Counted from the stretch's first letter, positions 1 through 9,138 are shown. The stretch is 64,000 nucleotides of DNA from CAVZZG01 sp963779685 (GCA_963779685.1 CAVZZG010000003.1:806001-870000), one strand, 5' to 3'. The notes: generated by a model not told the origin, from the sequence alone. Made by a program: numbers and translations.

Positions 1-50
1 ACCGCCCGGCGCTGCTCCGCGTTCAGGCTGTCGAGGAGACTCGCCGGCAT
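1..50 (-). CDS. pcrA: UvrD/PcrA-type DNA helicase, N-terminal fragment
   Basis: Only the first 16 codons are inside the window; the gene runs off the left edge. The peptide begins MPASLLDSLNAEQRRAV, which matches the Q-motif start (L-x-x-LN-x-x-Q-x-x-AV) that opens UvrD/PcrA/Rep superfamily 1 helicases just before Walker A. In-frame ATG at position 50; an in-frame GTG sits two codons upstream and cannot be excluded. Members of the family unwind DNA with 3'-5' polarity in repair and replication restart. The call rests on a short motif only; the ATPase motifs lie outside the window. Confidence 0.6.
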   Translation of the reverse strand, partial: MPASLLDSLNAEQRRA

Positions 51-84
51 CGCCACCCGCAGGGTACCAGCGACCCTCCGCGCA

Positions 85-1026
85 TCACGGCAACGCGACC
101 GGGACGTAGCCGCGGCGAGCCAGAGCGCGGAGCACCGACGGCAGCGCATCGGCGTCCAGCGTCGAGCCATCCGGCGCCGACCCGCAGTGCATCAGCACGA
201 TCTCGCCCGGGGTGAGGGCGTCGAGTATCCGGGCTCGCACGGATGCGACCGAGCGGCCAGCCGATGCGCCCTGCCAGCCGAGCGTGTCGACCGTCCAGCG
301 GAACGCGCCGTAGCCGAGCCCGTTCACGACCCGGATGGCCCGTGGGGAGGTCTCGCCGTACGGGAACCGGAATCGCGGCCGAGGGTCGGCACCGGTAGCC
401 GAGCGGATGGCGGCTTCAGCGGCGACGACGTCGCGGCGCAAGGCCGTGGCCGAGAGGGTCGCCAGGTGCCCGTGGTTCAGCGAGTGGTTGCCGACCCGGT
501 ATCGCGAGGCGATCGTCCGTGCCTGGTCCGGGAAATCGCCGACCCAGGCGCCGGTGAGGAAGAACGTCGCCGTGGCACGGGCGTCGGCAAGTGCCTTCAG
601 GATCGCCGCGAGGCCGCCCGCATTGCTTCCGCAGTCGATGGTGAGCGCGACCTCCCGCCGCGTTGTGGGAAGCCGCGACACCTCGGCGCCCTCCATCCAA
701 GACGGCAGCGCGTCCGGCTCGGTCGGAGCGGGAGCGGTCGTCGTCGTCTTCGCCGGCCCGGTCGTCGTGGCGGGCCTCGTCGTCGTCGCCGGCCTCGTCG
801 TCGTCGCGGGCCTCGCGGTCGTCGCGGGCCTGGTCGCCGTGCCCGCGGGCGGGGTCGAGGTCGGCATGGCCGGCTCGGTCGTGACGGAGACCGCCGGTGT
901 CATCGCGGTGGACCCCGGCTCCGACCGCGGCGCGGGCTGCGTGGCCGTCTCGCCCCCGCACCCGGCCACCACCGCCAGGATGGCGGCCAGGGCGATCACG
1001 TGTCTCGATCGCGACGGTACCGGCAT
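85..1026 (-). CDS. Polysaccharide deacetylase (NodB homology) lipoprotein
   Basis: 313 aa. The N-terminus has a basic stretch, a hydrophobic core and a lipobox ending VAGC-GG, so a lipoprotein anchored outside the membrane is expected. Residues about 30-105 form a Thr/Pro/Ala-rich linker containing tandem TTRPAT units. The C-terminal 200 residues carry NodB deacetylase motifs: VALTIDCGSNAGG (motif 1, with DCG where TFDDG is usual), GNHSLNHGHL (motif 2, the HxxxH metal site), RFPYGE (motif 3) and EIVLMHCG (late His motif). Family members remove acetyl groups from peptidoglycan or other polysaccharides. The start at 1026 is preceded by GGGAGGA and is the first codon giving a signal peptide; the same frame upstream is open but runs antisense through the next gene. 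The changed motif 1 leaves substrate and activity uncertain. Confidence 0.85.
   Translation of the reverse strand: MPVPSRSRHVIALAAILAVVAGCGGETATQPAPRSEPGSTAMTPAVSVTTEPAMPTSTPPAGTATRPATTARPATTTRPATTTRPATTTGPAKTTTTAPAPTEPDALPSWMEGAEVSRLPTTRREVALTIDCGSNAGGLAAILKALADARATATFFLTGAWVGDFPDQARTIASRYRVGNHSLNHGHLATLSATALRRDVVAAEAAIRSATGADPRPRFRFPYGETSPRAIRVVNGLGYGAFRWTVDTLGWQGASAGRSVASVRARILDALTPGEIVLMHCGSAPDGSTLDADALPSVLRALARRGYVPVALP
761..832 (-). repeat. Tandem 18-bp coding repeat (TTRPAT linker)
   Basis: Four consecutive 18-bp units encode Thr/Arg/Pro/Ala hexapeptides in the linker of the deacetylase lipoprotein. A related Thr/Lys-rich unit follows on the C-terminal side. Such linkers usually span the cell wall. 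Copy number is prone to slippage and to assembly error. Confidence 0.6.
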
Positions 1027-1117
1027 GGTCCTCCCGTACGGAACCGACCGTAGACGTGGCGCGCGCTCCCCGCATCGGCGATTCCGCGCAAGCGTGGTTG
1101 CGGGTTTGTTCCGGCTC

Positions 1118-2767
1118 TCACCCGGCCCAGATCTCCACGAGCCTCGATCGGTGCCGTCCGGCCACGGCCCGGAAGACGTAGAGCCCGTGCCGCGGCAGTG
1201 AGACGGTGGTGGAGAACCGCCCGCCGACCGGAGCCTTGAGGCGGCGGACGACGTGCCAGGCGCCGCCAGAATACGCCTCGATCGCCACCCGCGCGCGCCA
1301 CGGCACCACGATGCCCCGGAGCCGGGCAGCCCGGCCCGCCCTGACGTCGCCCGGAGGCCCGGCGAGCGCCACGCCGGGCCGCAGCACCACCCGGGCGACG
1401 GCCGTCGCCGCACCGGCCGAGGCCACGAGCCTGCCCGGCTTCCAGACCGCGGCCGTGACGCGGGCGACGCCGCGGCGGTCACTGACCGCCGCGCCGAGCA
1501 CGACACCGCCGAGGCGGATCTCCACGGCGACGCCGGCTGCCGGCTCGGAGCCGTAGCGCAGCACGACGGGGATCCGGACCGGCCCGGGACGGAACGCCAG
1601 GCGGGCGTGACCGAACGAGACCGAGAGCGGCTGCGCCACGGCGAACGACCACCCGGACTCCGTGTCGTTGCCCGCGACGTCTGTTGCCGTGACGGACACG
1701 TGATGCAGGCCCGGGGCGAGCGGTTCGGGCGGGGTTGCGCGCACCCAGCCCTCGTCGTCGGGGCCATCGACGCCCGCCACGGCCGAGCCGTCGAGGGCGA
1801 CCACGACGGAGTCAGGGGCCACGCCACTGCCCGCATCGATTGCCCGCACCACGATCTGATCGTCTGCGGCCGCGTCGCCGGTCGGGGCCGGCGCCACCAG
1901 CAGCGGCGGCGTGTTGTCGACCTGCAGCGGCACGAGCACGGGCCGCGACCGGTTGTTGCCGCCGGCCGTCACGCCGTCCGTGGCCTCGAGCACGGCCTGC
2001 AGGTAGCCGTCGGGCGCGCCGGTCGTGTCGATGCACAGCTCGCCTGACAGCTCGCGGGGTCGCGGCTGGAGACGCGTGCCGACCGCCCCGGCGAGCGCCG
2101 CCTCCACCTCGGCGACGGCGAGCGTGATGCCGTAGACGCCGAGGCCCGCATCGCGCGCGATCACCTGGCCGCAGACGGTGCCGGCGTGCCAGGAGCCGTC
2201 GCCGAGGGCGCCGCCGGTGATCGCGACCCGCGGCGGCGCGGTGTCGCGAAGCACGACCTCGATCCGCTGCACCGTCACCTCGTCGTCGTGGCCGGAGGTG
2301 ACGGCCGCCGGCCGCACCGCCGTGGACGCGTACAGGCTCGGCCCAACCCGAGTGGCGCCGGCCGGGATCCTGATCGCAGCGACCGCCCAGGCCGCGCGGT
2401 CCGGAAGGGCCTTCGCGCGATAGGCGCCACCGCTCGACCAGATGAGGCGGGCGTGGACGCCCGCGTCGCGGACGCGGTAACGGACGGTGATCGTGCCGCC
2501 GACGATCGCGGTGCCGGCGGGCCGGCTGAAGAGGATGTCGGCGGTGCTCCGGGCGGGGATACCGACGCCGGCGACGGCGTGCAGGCCGAGGGCCCCGGCC
2601 GATCGACAGGCGGATCCGCCGCCGCAGGCTGCGAACCCGGCGCCGGGGATCGACACCAGACCGGCCTGGTCGGCGGTCGGGAAGCGGTAGGTGATCGTGT
2701 AGTCACCGGCGTGGGCGGGGACCCCGAGCAGCAGCCCGGCCGCCGAGAGGAAGAGTGCGCGTCGCAT
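1118..2767 (-). CDS. Secreted protein with Ig-like domains
   Basis: 549 aa. A signal peptide is clear (basic MRR, hydrophobic core, AHA cleavage site near residue 20). No enzymatic motif was recognised. The body has repeated Ig/fibronectin-like signatures, for example VDNTPPLLVAPAP followed by a strand-rich segment ending HHVSVTATDVAGN, and an earlier ATDGVTAGGNN segment. The last 80 residues resemble an Ig/peptidase-associated C-terminal domain (RLRGIVVPWRARVAIEAYSG). Probably cell-surface or extracellular, with binding or structural function. It shares the Ig-type 'TDxAGN' signature with the giant protein at 31.4-38.6 kb but is not otherwise related. It is co-directional with the deacetylase gene 91 bp downstream, so co-transcription is possible. 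Confidence 0.75.
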   Translation of the reverse strand: MRRALFLSAAGLLLGVPAHAGDYTITYRFPTADQAGLVSIPGAGFAACGGGSACRSAGALGLHAVAGVGIPARSTADILFSRPAGTAIVGGTITVRYRVRDAGVHARLIWSSGGAYRAKALPDRAAWAVAAIRIPAGATRVGPSLYASTAVRPAAVTSGHDDEVTVQRIEVVLRDTAPPRVAITGGALGDGSWHAGTVCGQVIARDAGLGVYGITLAVAEVEAALAGAVGTRLQPRPRELSGELCIDTTGAPDGYLQAVLEATDGVTAGGNNRSRPVLVPLQVDNTPPLLVAPAPTGDAAADDQIVVRAIDAGSGVAPDSVVVALDGSAVAGVDGPDDEGWVRATPPEPLAPGLHHVSVTATDVAGNDTESGWSFAVAQPLSVSFGHARLAFRPGPVRIPVVLRYGSEPAAGVAVEIRLGGVVLGAAVSDRRGVARVTAAVWKPGRLVASAGAATAVARVVLRPGVALAGPPGDVRAGRAARLRGIVVPWRARVAIEAYSGGAWHVVRRLKAPVGGRFSTTVSLPRHGLYVFRAVAGRHRSRLVEIWAG

Positions 2768-2854
2768 GCGAGGAGCGTTTCACGGACCCGGCAGGCCGTT
2801 CTCGCGCGGATCGTCGCGGGGGTGCGACGGAGTCGCGCGGGATAGGCTTCGGCG

Positions 2855-3208
2855 GTGCAGAACCTGCTCCGCTGGCTCCCGGCACTCGCCATCGCCGCGC
2901 TCATCTTCTGGCTGTCGAGCATCTCCGACCTTCACGTCACGCGCGGCCTGACCGAGTACGTGCTTCGCAAGGGCGCGCATGCCTGCATCTACGCCCTGCT
3001 GGCGATGGCGTGCCTGCGGGGCAGCCGCGATGCCCGGATCGCGCTGGCCCTCGCGGTCGCCTACGCGGTGACGGACGAGTTCCACCAGTCGTTCGTCCCG
3101 GGCCGCGTCGCCAGCCCGATCGACGTCGCCATCGATACGGCCGGCGCGCTGGCGGGTCTGGCGCTCGTCCGGCGGGTTCCGCGGGTCGAGCGCCTGGTGC
3201 TGGCGTGA
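2855..3208 (+). CDS. VanZ-like membrane protein
   Basis: 117 aa. Three to four hydrophobic segments surround the VanZ signature TDEFHQSFVPGR (residues about 72-83), which is diagnostic of the VanZ/PF04892 family. In glycopeptide-resistant bacteria VanZ gives low-level teicoplanin resistance; most actinobacterial copies are of unknown function. GTG start; it is divergent from the Ig-domain gene (87-bp gap). Its stop overlaps the next start in a GTGA junction, so the two genes are translationally coupled. Confidence 0.85.
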   Translation: MQNLLRWLPALAIAALIFWLSSISDLHVTRGLTEYVLRKGAHACIYALLAMACLRGSRDARIALALAVAYAVTDEFHQSFVPGRVASPIDVAIDTAGALAGLALVRRVPRVERLVLA

Positions 3209-3651
3209 CGATCGTCGCGTCCGATGCGGCATTCGGCGACGCGGAGGCGGTGTTCGCCGCCGCGGTCGACCACCTGGCGCGCAAGATGAGCGCCATCAAC
3301 CCGCTCGACCCCGCGTCGGTGCCGGGCGACCGTCCCGGGGCCATCGCAGCCCTCGACGCCTGGGACGCGAGCGGCAGCTGGCGCACCGAGCTCGTCCGCT
3401 TCTACGAGGCCCACGCGCCGGTGCTGCTGCGGCCCGACCCGACCCTGAACACGGCCCTGCGCGGCGCCCGGCGGGGCGGTGTCGTGCTGACCGTGACCTC
3501 GCCCCTCCCCCGCGCCGCCGCCGAGCTCTTCCTGGCCCACCTAGGCGTGCGTCGCAGCATCGAGACGGTGCTCGGCGAGGAAGATGCGCAGCCCGACGCC
3601 GCCATCGCGACGCGCACCGCGCTGGAGGCGGCCCTCACGCCTCCAGGATGA
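3205..3651 (+). CDS. HAD-superfamily-like protein lacking the catalytic aspartates
   Basis: 148 aa, GTG start overlapping the VanZ-like stop by four bases. The C-terminal half (VVLTVTSPLPRAAAELFLAHLGV then IETVLGEEDAQPD) has the layout of HAD motif II (strand ending in T/S) and the following helix. The expected N-terminal DxDxT nucleophile is replaced by VASDAAFGDAEAV, so phosphatase chemistry is unlikely. It may be a degenerate regulator or scaffold. The 3' end overlaps the convergent thrC gene by 17 bp. The family assignment is tentative; the open frame and coupling to the upstream gene are secure. Confidence 0.5.
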   Translation: MTIVASDAAFGDAEAVFAAAVDHLARKMSAINPLDPASVPGDRPGAIAALDAWDASGSWRTELVRFYEAHAPVLLRPDPTLNTALRGARRGGVVLTVTSPLPRAAAELFLAHLGVRRSIETVLGEEDAQPDAAIATRTALEAALTPPG

Positions 3652-4678
3652 TGCGCTCGAGCGCCTCGCGGGTGGCCGCGACGTGGATCACGTCCGCTCC
3701 CCGCGCCATCGCGGTGTCCGGGTCCTTGAGGCCGTGGCCCGTCAGCACGCACACGACACGCTCGCCCTCCGCCACCACGCCCGTGCGGCGAGCCTCGGCG
3801 AGCCCGGCCAGGCTCGTCGCGCTGGAGGGCTCGCAGAAGATGCCCTCGAGCCGGGCCACCCGGGCGTACCAGTCGAGGATCTCGGCGTCGCCCGCAGCCA
3901 CGAACGCACCCTCCGACTCGCGGGCGGCACGCGCTGCCTCCTCGCGGCGCACCGGGCGACCGATGCGGATCGCGGTCGCGATCGTCTCGGGCTCGTCGAT
4001 GTCGAGGCCGTGCACCATCGCGGCCGAGCCCGCCGCCTGGCATCCCAGCAACCGCGGCCGATCGCCGGTGTCCCCGGCCTCCACCGCCTCGTTGAAGCCG
4101 CGCCAGTACGCGGTGATGTTGCCGGCGTTGCCGACCGGCAGCGCCAGCCAGTCGGGCACGCCGATCTGCTCGACGACCTCCCAGGCGGCCGTCTTCTGCC
4201 CCTCGAGCCGGTACGGGTTGAGGTTGTTGACGAGCGTGATCGGGTGGTCGTCCGAGATCTCCAGGACCAGCCGCAGCGCGTCGTCGAACGACCCGTCGAT
4301 CGCGCACACCACGGCGCCCGCGATCTGGGCCTGGGCGAGCTTGCCGAGCGCGATCTTGCCGCCCGGAACGACCACGATGCAGCGGATGCCGGCCCGCGCC
4401 GCATAGGCGGCCGCCGAGGCCGACGTGTTCCCGGTCGACGCGCAGATGACGGCCCGTGCGCCATCCTCGGCCGCCCGCGAGAGCGCGAGCGTCATGCCGC
4501 GATCCTTGAAGGAACCGGTCGGGTTCGCACCCTCGAGCTTCAGCCACAGGTCGACGCCGAGCTCCGCGCCCAGCCGCGGTGCCGGCACGAGCGGTGTCGA
4601 TCCCTCGCCGAGGCTCACCACAGGGGTTGCCGCGGTCACTGGCAGGCGGTCGCGATAGCGCTCGATCAGTCCTTGCAT
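3635..4678 (-). CDS. thrC: Threonine synthase
   Basis: 347 aa, the usual size for the short bacterial/archaeal type. It converts O-phosphohomoserine to threonine with PLP. Signatures: GEGSTPLVPAP near the N-terminus, GANPTGSFKDRGM (PLP-Schiff-base lysine in SFKDRG, residue about 59), ASTGNTSASAAAYAARAG (phosphate-binding loop), PVGNAGNITAYWRGF (glycine loop), and EPSSATSLAG and LTGHGLKDP near the C-terminus. It lies back-to-back with hom, 41 bp apart, so both late steps of threonine synthesis are probably controlled from this short region. The 3' end overlaps the HAD-like gene on the other strand. Confidence 0.95.
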   Translation of the reverse strand: MQGLIERYRDRLPVTAATPVVSLGEGSTPLVPAPRLGAELGVDLWLKLEGANPTGSFKDRGMTLALSRAAEDGARAVICASTGNTSASAAAYAARAGIRCIVVVPGGKIALGKLAQAQIAGAVVCAIDGSFDDALRLVLEISDDHPITLVNNLNPYRLEGQKTAAWEVVEQIGVPDWLALPVGNAGNITAYWRGFNEAVEAGDTGDRPRLLGCQAAGSAAMVHGLDIDEPETIATAIRIGRPVRREEAARAARESEGAFVAAGDAEILDWYARVARLEGIFCEPSSATSLAGLAEARRTGVVAEGERVVCVLTGHGLKDPDTAMARGADVIHVAATREALERIILEA

Positions 4679-4719
4679 TGCAGGGCGAACGCTACCGAAC
4701 CGCTACGCTCTCGGGCCGC

Positions 4720-6001
4720 ATGAGCGCCCTGCCCACCGCCATCGGCCTGCTCGGCTACGGCACCGTCGGATCCTCCGTCGATCGTCTGCTGCGGGAACGC
4801 GCGGATGACATCGCGACGGGTCTCCGGGGCCGCCGTCGAGGTGCGCCGTGCGCTCGTTCGCGACGCCGCCCGCCCGCGGCCCGGTGCGGCACCGGGGCTG
4901 CTGACCGAGGACTTCGCCGCCGTCCGCGACGATCCCGAGATCCGCGTCGTCGCCGAGGTGATGGGCGGCGTCGAGCCGACTCGCGGCTACCTGCTGGAGC
5001 TGTTCGCGGCCGGCAAGTCGGTCGTCTCGGCGAACAAGCAGCTGCTCGCGCGCCACGGCGAGGAGCTGTTCGTGGCCGCCGAGCGTCACGGTGTCCAGCT
5101 CCGGTTCGAGGCGTCCGTGTGCGCGGCCATCCCGGTCGTGAAGGTCCTCCGCGAGTCGCTCATCGCGAACGACGTCAGCGGCGTGCTCGGGATCGTGAAC
5201 GGCACCACCAACTTCATCCTCACGGCGATGGCGGCCGGGCAGGACTACGCCAGCGCCCTGGCCCGCGCCCAGGAGCTCGGCTATGCGGAGGCCGACCCGA
5301 CCGAGGACGTGAACGGCGCCGACGCCGCCGCCAAGATCGCGATCCTGGCGTCGATCGCCTTCCACACCCGCGTCGGGCTCGAGGACGTCCCCTTCGAGGG
5401 CATCGAGCAGCTCGAGGCCGTCGACGCGGCGTTCGCCGCCGACCTCGGCTTCCGCGTCAAGCTGATCGCCTCCGCCGAGCGGCTGGCGTCCGGCGTCTGC
5501 GCCCGCGTCCACCCCACGCTGGTGCCCGTCGGGCACCCGCTGGCGGCCGTGGACGGCTCCTTCAACGCCGTCATGCTGCACGGCTCGGCGATCCGCGAGA
5601 TCACGCTGGTGGGGCCCGGCGCCGGCGGCGACGAGACGGCCTCGGCGGTGATCGGCGACGTGATGAGCGTGCTTGGCACCTCCGGCACCGGCTTCTTCCA
5701 GCACGACGGCTTCTTCCGCACACTCCCGATCGTGCCCGAGACCGAGGTGTCGAGCGCCTTCTACCTCCGCCTCGACGTGCTCGACCAACCCGGCGTGCTG
5801 GCCCGCATCTCCAGCATCCTGGCCGACGAGATGGTGTCGATCGAGTCGGTCATCCAGCGCGCGGCCGAGGGCCGTGCGCAGCTCGTCGTCACCACCCATC
5901 CCGCCGCCGAGGGCCGCTTCTTCGCGGCCATCGGGCGGATAGCCGCACTCGACGCGACGGGCGCGAAGCCGCGCGTCCTGCGCGTACTCGGCTCGCGCTA
6001 A
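4720..6001 (+). CDS. hom: Homoserine dehydrogenase, reading frame interrupted near the 5' end
   Basis: NAD(P)-dependent reduction of aspartate semialdehyde to homoserine. The Rossmann start GLLGYGTVGSSV is read from ATG 4720. Around 4803-4815 the homology shifts to the +1 frame, open from 4805 to 6001 (VSGAAVEVRRALVRDA onward). Removing one G from the GGG after ATCGCGAC restores a continuous protein of about 426 aa. The rest is typical: ANKQLLARHGEEL, FEASVCAAIPVVKVLRESL, GIVNGTTNFILTAM, YAEADPTEDVNGADAAAKIAILA (catalytic region), GAGGDETASAVIGD, and a C-terminal ACT domain (RLDVLDQPGVLARISSILA), the feedback-sensing module. If the indel is real, only an N-truncated product from ATG 4805 lacking the dinucleotide loop could be made. 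Confidence 0.88.
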
Positions 6002-6006
6002 GCGGT

Positions 6007-8118
6007 CTACGCGAGGTTGGCGATCAGCGGGATGATGAGGATCGCGACGATGTTCGCGATCTTGATCATCGGGTTGATGGCCGGGCCGGCGGTGTCCTTG
6101 TAGGGGTCGCCGACGGTGTCGCCGGTGACCGCGGCCTGGTGCGCCACCGAGCCCTTGCCGCCGTGCGCGCCGTCCTCGATCAGCTTCTTGGCGTTGTCCC
6201 ACGCGCCACCGCCCGAGGTCATCGCGATCGCCAGGAAGAGGCCCGTCACGATGGTGCCGACGAGCAGGCCGCCGAGCATCTGCATCGAGATCACGCCGAC
6301 CACGACCGGAACCGCGACCGGGATGGCGGCGGGCAGCATCATCTCGCGCAGCGCGGTCTTGGTGACGATGTCGACGCACGTGCCGTACTCGGGCTTCTCC
6401 GTGCGGTCCATGATCCCGGGCTTCTCGCGGAACTGCCGGCGAACCTCCTCCACGACCGCCTTGCCGGCCTTGCCGACGGCGGCCATGCAGAGAGACGCGA
6501 ACAGGAACGGCATGGCGCCGCCAACGAGCAGGCCGACGACGACCCAGGCGTTGCCGAGGTCGAACCGCAGCGACGCGGCCAGCGCCGCCTTGTTGTCGGC
6601 GATCAGGCGGATGCTCAGCTCGTCGCGGTACGACGCGAAGAGGACGAGCGCGGCCAGCCCCGCCGACCCGATGGCGTAGCCCTTCGTGACGGCTTTGGTC
6701 GTGTTGCCGACCGCGTCGAGCGGGTCGGTCACCTTGTCGCGCACCTCGTGGGGCAGGTTCGCCATCTCGGCGATGCCGCCGGCGTTGTCGGTGACGGGAC
6801 CGAACGCATCGAGGGCGATGATCACGCCGGCCATGGAGAGCATCGAGACGACAGCGATCGCAATCCCGGGCAGCCCGGCCAGCTTGTTCGCGACCAGGAT
6901 GCCCGCGCCGATCACGACGACCGGCGCCGCCGTGGCCTGCATCGAGTATCCGAGGCCCGCGATGATGTTGGTCGCGTGGCCCGTGGTCGACGCCGCGGAG
7001 ACGTCCTTCACCGGCTTCCACCGGGTGCCGGTGTAGTACTCCGTGATCGCCATCAGCAGCGCCGTGATCACGAGGCCGGTGAGCGCGCAGATGACCATGT
7101 CGCTGGTGGTGATGTCGGCGAACTTCGGACCCGCCTCCGCGAACAGGGCGCCGATCGACCGGATCGGCGGCAGGAACAGGACGGCGGAGATGACGGCCGA
7201 GACCAGCACCCCGACGTACAGGGCGTTCATGATCGAGCCGCCCTCCTTCACCCGGACCAGCAGCGTACCGACGATGGAGGCCAGGCCCGAGAGGCCGGCG
7301 AGGATCAGCGGCAGGCCCACGATGGCCTGCGATACCGACGCCGAGGCTCCCGACGTGGCCTGGTCGAGGAGCAGCATCGAGGCGACGATCGTGACCGCGT
7401 ACGTCTCGAACAGGTCGGCGGCCATGCCGGCGTCGTCACCGACGTTGTCGCCGACGTTGTCGGCGATCACGGCAGGGTTGCGCGGGTCGTCCTCGGGGAT
7501 CCCGGCCTCGATCTTGCCGACCAGGTCGGCGCCGACGTCGGCGCCCTTGGTGAAGATGCCGCCGCCGACGCGCGCGAAGACCGAGATCAGCGAGCCGCCG
7601 AAGCCGAGCCCGACGAGTCCGCGGATCGCCTCGTTCTGGGAGTAGCCGCCGAGCTTGAGGGCACCGTAGTAGCCCGCCACCCCGATCAGCCCGAGGCCGA
7701 CCACCAGGATGCCGGTGACCGTGCCGCCCTTGAACGCGACCGACATTGCCGGGGAGAGGCCGCTGCGGGCTGCCTCGGCGGTGCGGACGTTGGCGCGGAC
7801 CGCCACGTTCATGCCGATGAAGCCCGCCGCCGCCGAGAGGGTCGCGCCGATCACGAAGCCGACCGCCACCCGCCAGCCGCCGAGATCGGGGATGAAGAGC
7901 ACCGCCGTCAGGACGACGGCGACGATCGCCACCGTCCGGTACTGACGCCGGAGGTACGCGGCGGCGCCCTCCTGGATCGCGGCCGCGATGGCCTTCATCT
8001 CGTCGTTGCCCTGCGGCTTGGCGAGCACCCAGCGGATGAGTGCGACGCCGTAGATCACCGTGGCGAGGCCGCAGACGAGGGCGATCGCCACGGCATGCTG
8101 CTGGAACAAGTTGTCCAT
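6007..8118 (-). CDS. hppA: Membrane-bound H+-translocating pyrophosphatase
   Basis: 703 aa with about 16 membrane segments. It couples PPi hydrolysis to proton export. The pyrophosphate-binding signature is intact: GADVGADLVGKIEAGIPEDD, followed by NPAVIADNVGDNVGDDAG, and the C-terminal DNAKKLIEDGAHGGKGS with GDTVGDPYKDTAGPAINPM. The segment GNTTKAVTKGYAIGSAGL has Lys and Thr at the positions that mark the K+-independent subclass; K+-dependent enzymes have Ala/Gly there (family knowledge). The 3' end is 5 bp from the convergent hom stop. The 188-bp 5' region is shared with the divergent collagen-like gene. Confidence 0.97.
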   Translation of the reverse strand: MDNLFQQHAVAIALVCGLATVIYGVALIRWVLAKPQGNDEMKAIAAAIQEGAAAYLRRQYRTVAIVAVVLTAVLFIPDLGGWRVAVGFVIGATLSAAAGFIGMNVAVRANVRTAEAARSGLSPAMSVAFKGGTVTGILVVGLGLIGVAGYYGALKLGGYSQNEAIRGLVGLGFGGSLISVFARVGGGIFTKGADVGADLVGKIEAGIPEDDPRNPAVIADNVGDNVGDDAGMAADLFETYAVTIVASMLLLDQATSGASASVSQAIVGLPLILAGLSGLASIVGTLLVRVKEGGSIMNALYVGVLVSAVISAVLFLPPIRSIGALFAEAGPKFADITTSDMVICALTGLVITALLMAITEYYTGTRWKPVKDVSAASTTGHATNIIAGLGYSMQATAAPVVVIGAGILVANKLAGLPGIAIAVVSMLSMAGVIIALDAFGPVTDNAGGIAEMANLPHEVRDKVTDPLDAVGNTTKAVTKGYAIGSAGLAALVLFASYRDELSIRLIADNKAALAASLRFDLGNAWVVVGLLVGGAMPFLFASLCMAAVGKAGKAVVEEVRRQFREKPGIMDRTEKPEYGTCVDIVTKTALREMMLPAAIPVAVPVVVGVISMQMLGGLLVGTIVTGLFLAIAMTSGGGAWDNAKKLIEDGAHGGKGSVAHQAAVTGDTVGDPYKDTAGPAINPMIKIANIVAILIIPLIANLA

Positions 8119-8242
8119 CGGTTGAGAGGTCCGTTCCTGACGTCGGTCGGTTGGTGAAGAAGACGGCGGCCGAGTGTACCAGCGCCGTCAGCGGGCCTGT
8201 GCCGATCACGCCTCGCTCACGGCAGCGGAATCTCGCGACATC

Positions 8243-8259
8243 TCTCTTCAAGGAAGAGA
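8243..8259. repeat. Perfect 7-bp inverted repeat (TCTCTTC-AAG-GAAGAGA)
   Basis: A perfect hairpin or operator-like palindrome with a 3-nt centre lies in the 188-bp divergent region between hppA (start 8118) and the collagen-like gene (start 8307). It could be a regulator-binding site or a 5'-UTR hairpin. Nothing else marks it, and chance cannot be excluded. Confidence 0.3.
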
Positions 8260-8306
8260 CGACAAGTTCCGATATCGAGAAGGACAGTCCGCAAGGAGCG
8301 TGTCCC

Positions 8307-9114
8307 GTGTTCCGCCGTCCCAGTCTGCCGACCGCCATCTCCGTCACCGCTCTGGTCCTCGCCATGGCCGGCGTCGCCCCTGCGGCGACGCGGCTCATCA
8401 ACGGCAGTTCGATCAAGAACGGGACGATCACCGGTCAGAAGATCGCGTCCGGGACGATCACCGGCAGGAACATCAAGGAACGGGACGATCACCGGCCCGG
8501 ACATCGCGGACAACTCGATCGCGGCCGTGAAGCTCAAGGGCGTCGGCGGCATCCCCGGCCCGCAGGGCGCCACCGGCCCCTCGGGGCCGGCCGGCATTCG
8601 AGGGCCACAGGGCGATCCGGGCCCGGACGGTCCCGACGGCCCAGCAGGTCCCGCCGGCCCGCAGGGCGACCCCGGGGTGCCCGGCCCAGCCGGCGCCGAC
8701 GGTCAGGGGCCGGCCTCCTGGCATGCCGTGGCCGGGATCGCCCTGTCGGCGACCGCCACCGGATCCGGCACGGCGGACGTGATCGGCGGAGTGGGCGTAT
8801 CGGGCCACAACCTCGCCACCGGCTACTACACCGCACTGGTCACCGGCACCGTCTTCGCGACGGGCGCGAACCACGAGGTCACGTGTCGCAATGCGGGGTC
8901 GGTCGGGAGCGACAACACCACCTTCGAGTTCACCGCCATCGACGGTCAGCACCGCTCGTTCGCGGCCTCGTGGGACGGCTGGATACTCGGCGGCGCTTCG
9001 CTGGGCCGGTTCGCCGTCTCCTGCTGGGGCGACGTGACCGGCGCCAACCAGGTCACGTTCGACAGCATGACGGTCACCGCCCTGCAGGTCAGCGGTCTCA
9101 GCGACCGTCCCTGA
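8307..9114 (+). CDS. Secreted collagen-like protein, frameshift near codon 59
   Basis: GTG start preceded by AAGGAG with 8-nt spacing. Signal peptide FRRPSLPTAISVTALVLAMAGVAPA is followed by NGTITGQKIASGTITGRNIK repeats. At about 8482 an extra G (AAGGAAC where AAGAAC is expected) shifts the frame. Skipping it continues NGTITGPDIADNSIAAVKLKG and joins the downstream frame open to 9114. That part has about 16 Gly-X-Y triplets (GPQGATGPSGPAGIRGPQGD and on) and a C-terminal globular domain of about 130 residues with two Cys. Corrected length is about 268 aa. This architecture (signal peptide, 'KxGTI/NSI' repeats, collagen stretch, beta-rich C-domain) is common in Thermoleophilia surface proteins of unknown function. 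As sequenced, the product would terminate out of frame. Confidence 0.78.
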
Positions 9115-9138
9115 CGCGCCGCGCTACGCTACTGCCAA

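Noticed and set aside
4579..8157. Very long open frame (over 1100 codons) on the plus strand across hom and antisense to hppA
   Set aside because: The frame has a low-complexity Arg/Ala/Asp composition typical of GC-rich shadow frames. Only the first part (GLLGYGTVGSS) is real, and belongs to hom; hppA on the other strand has intact family motifs.
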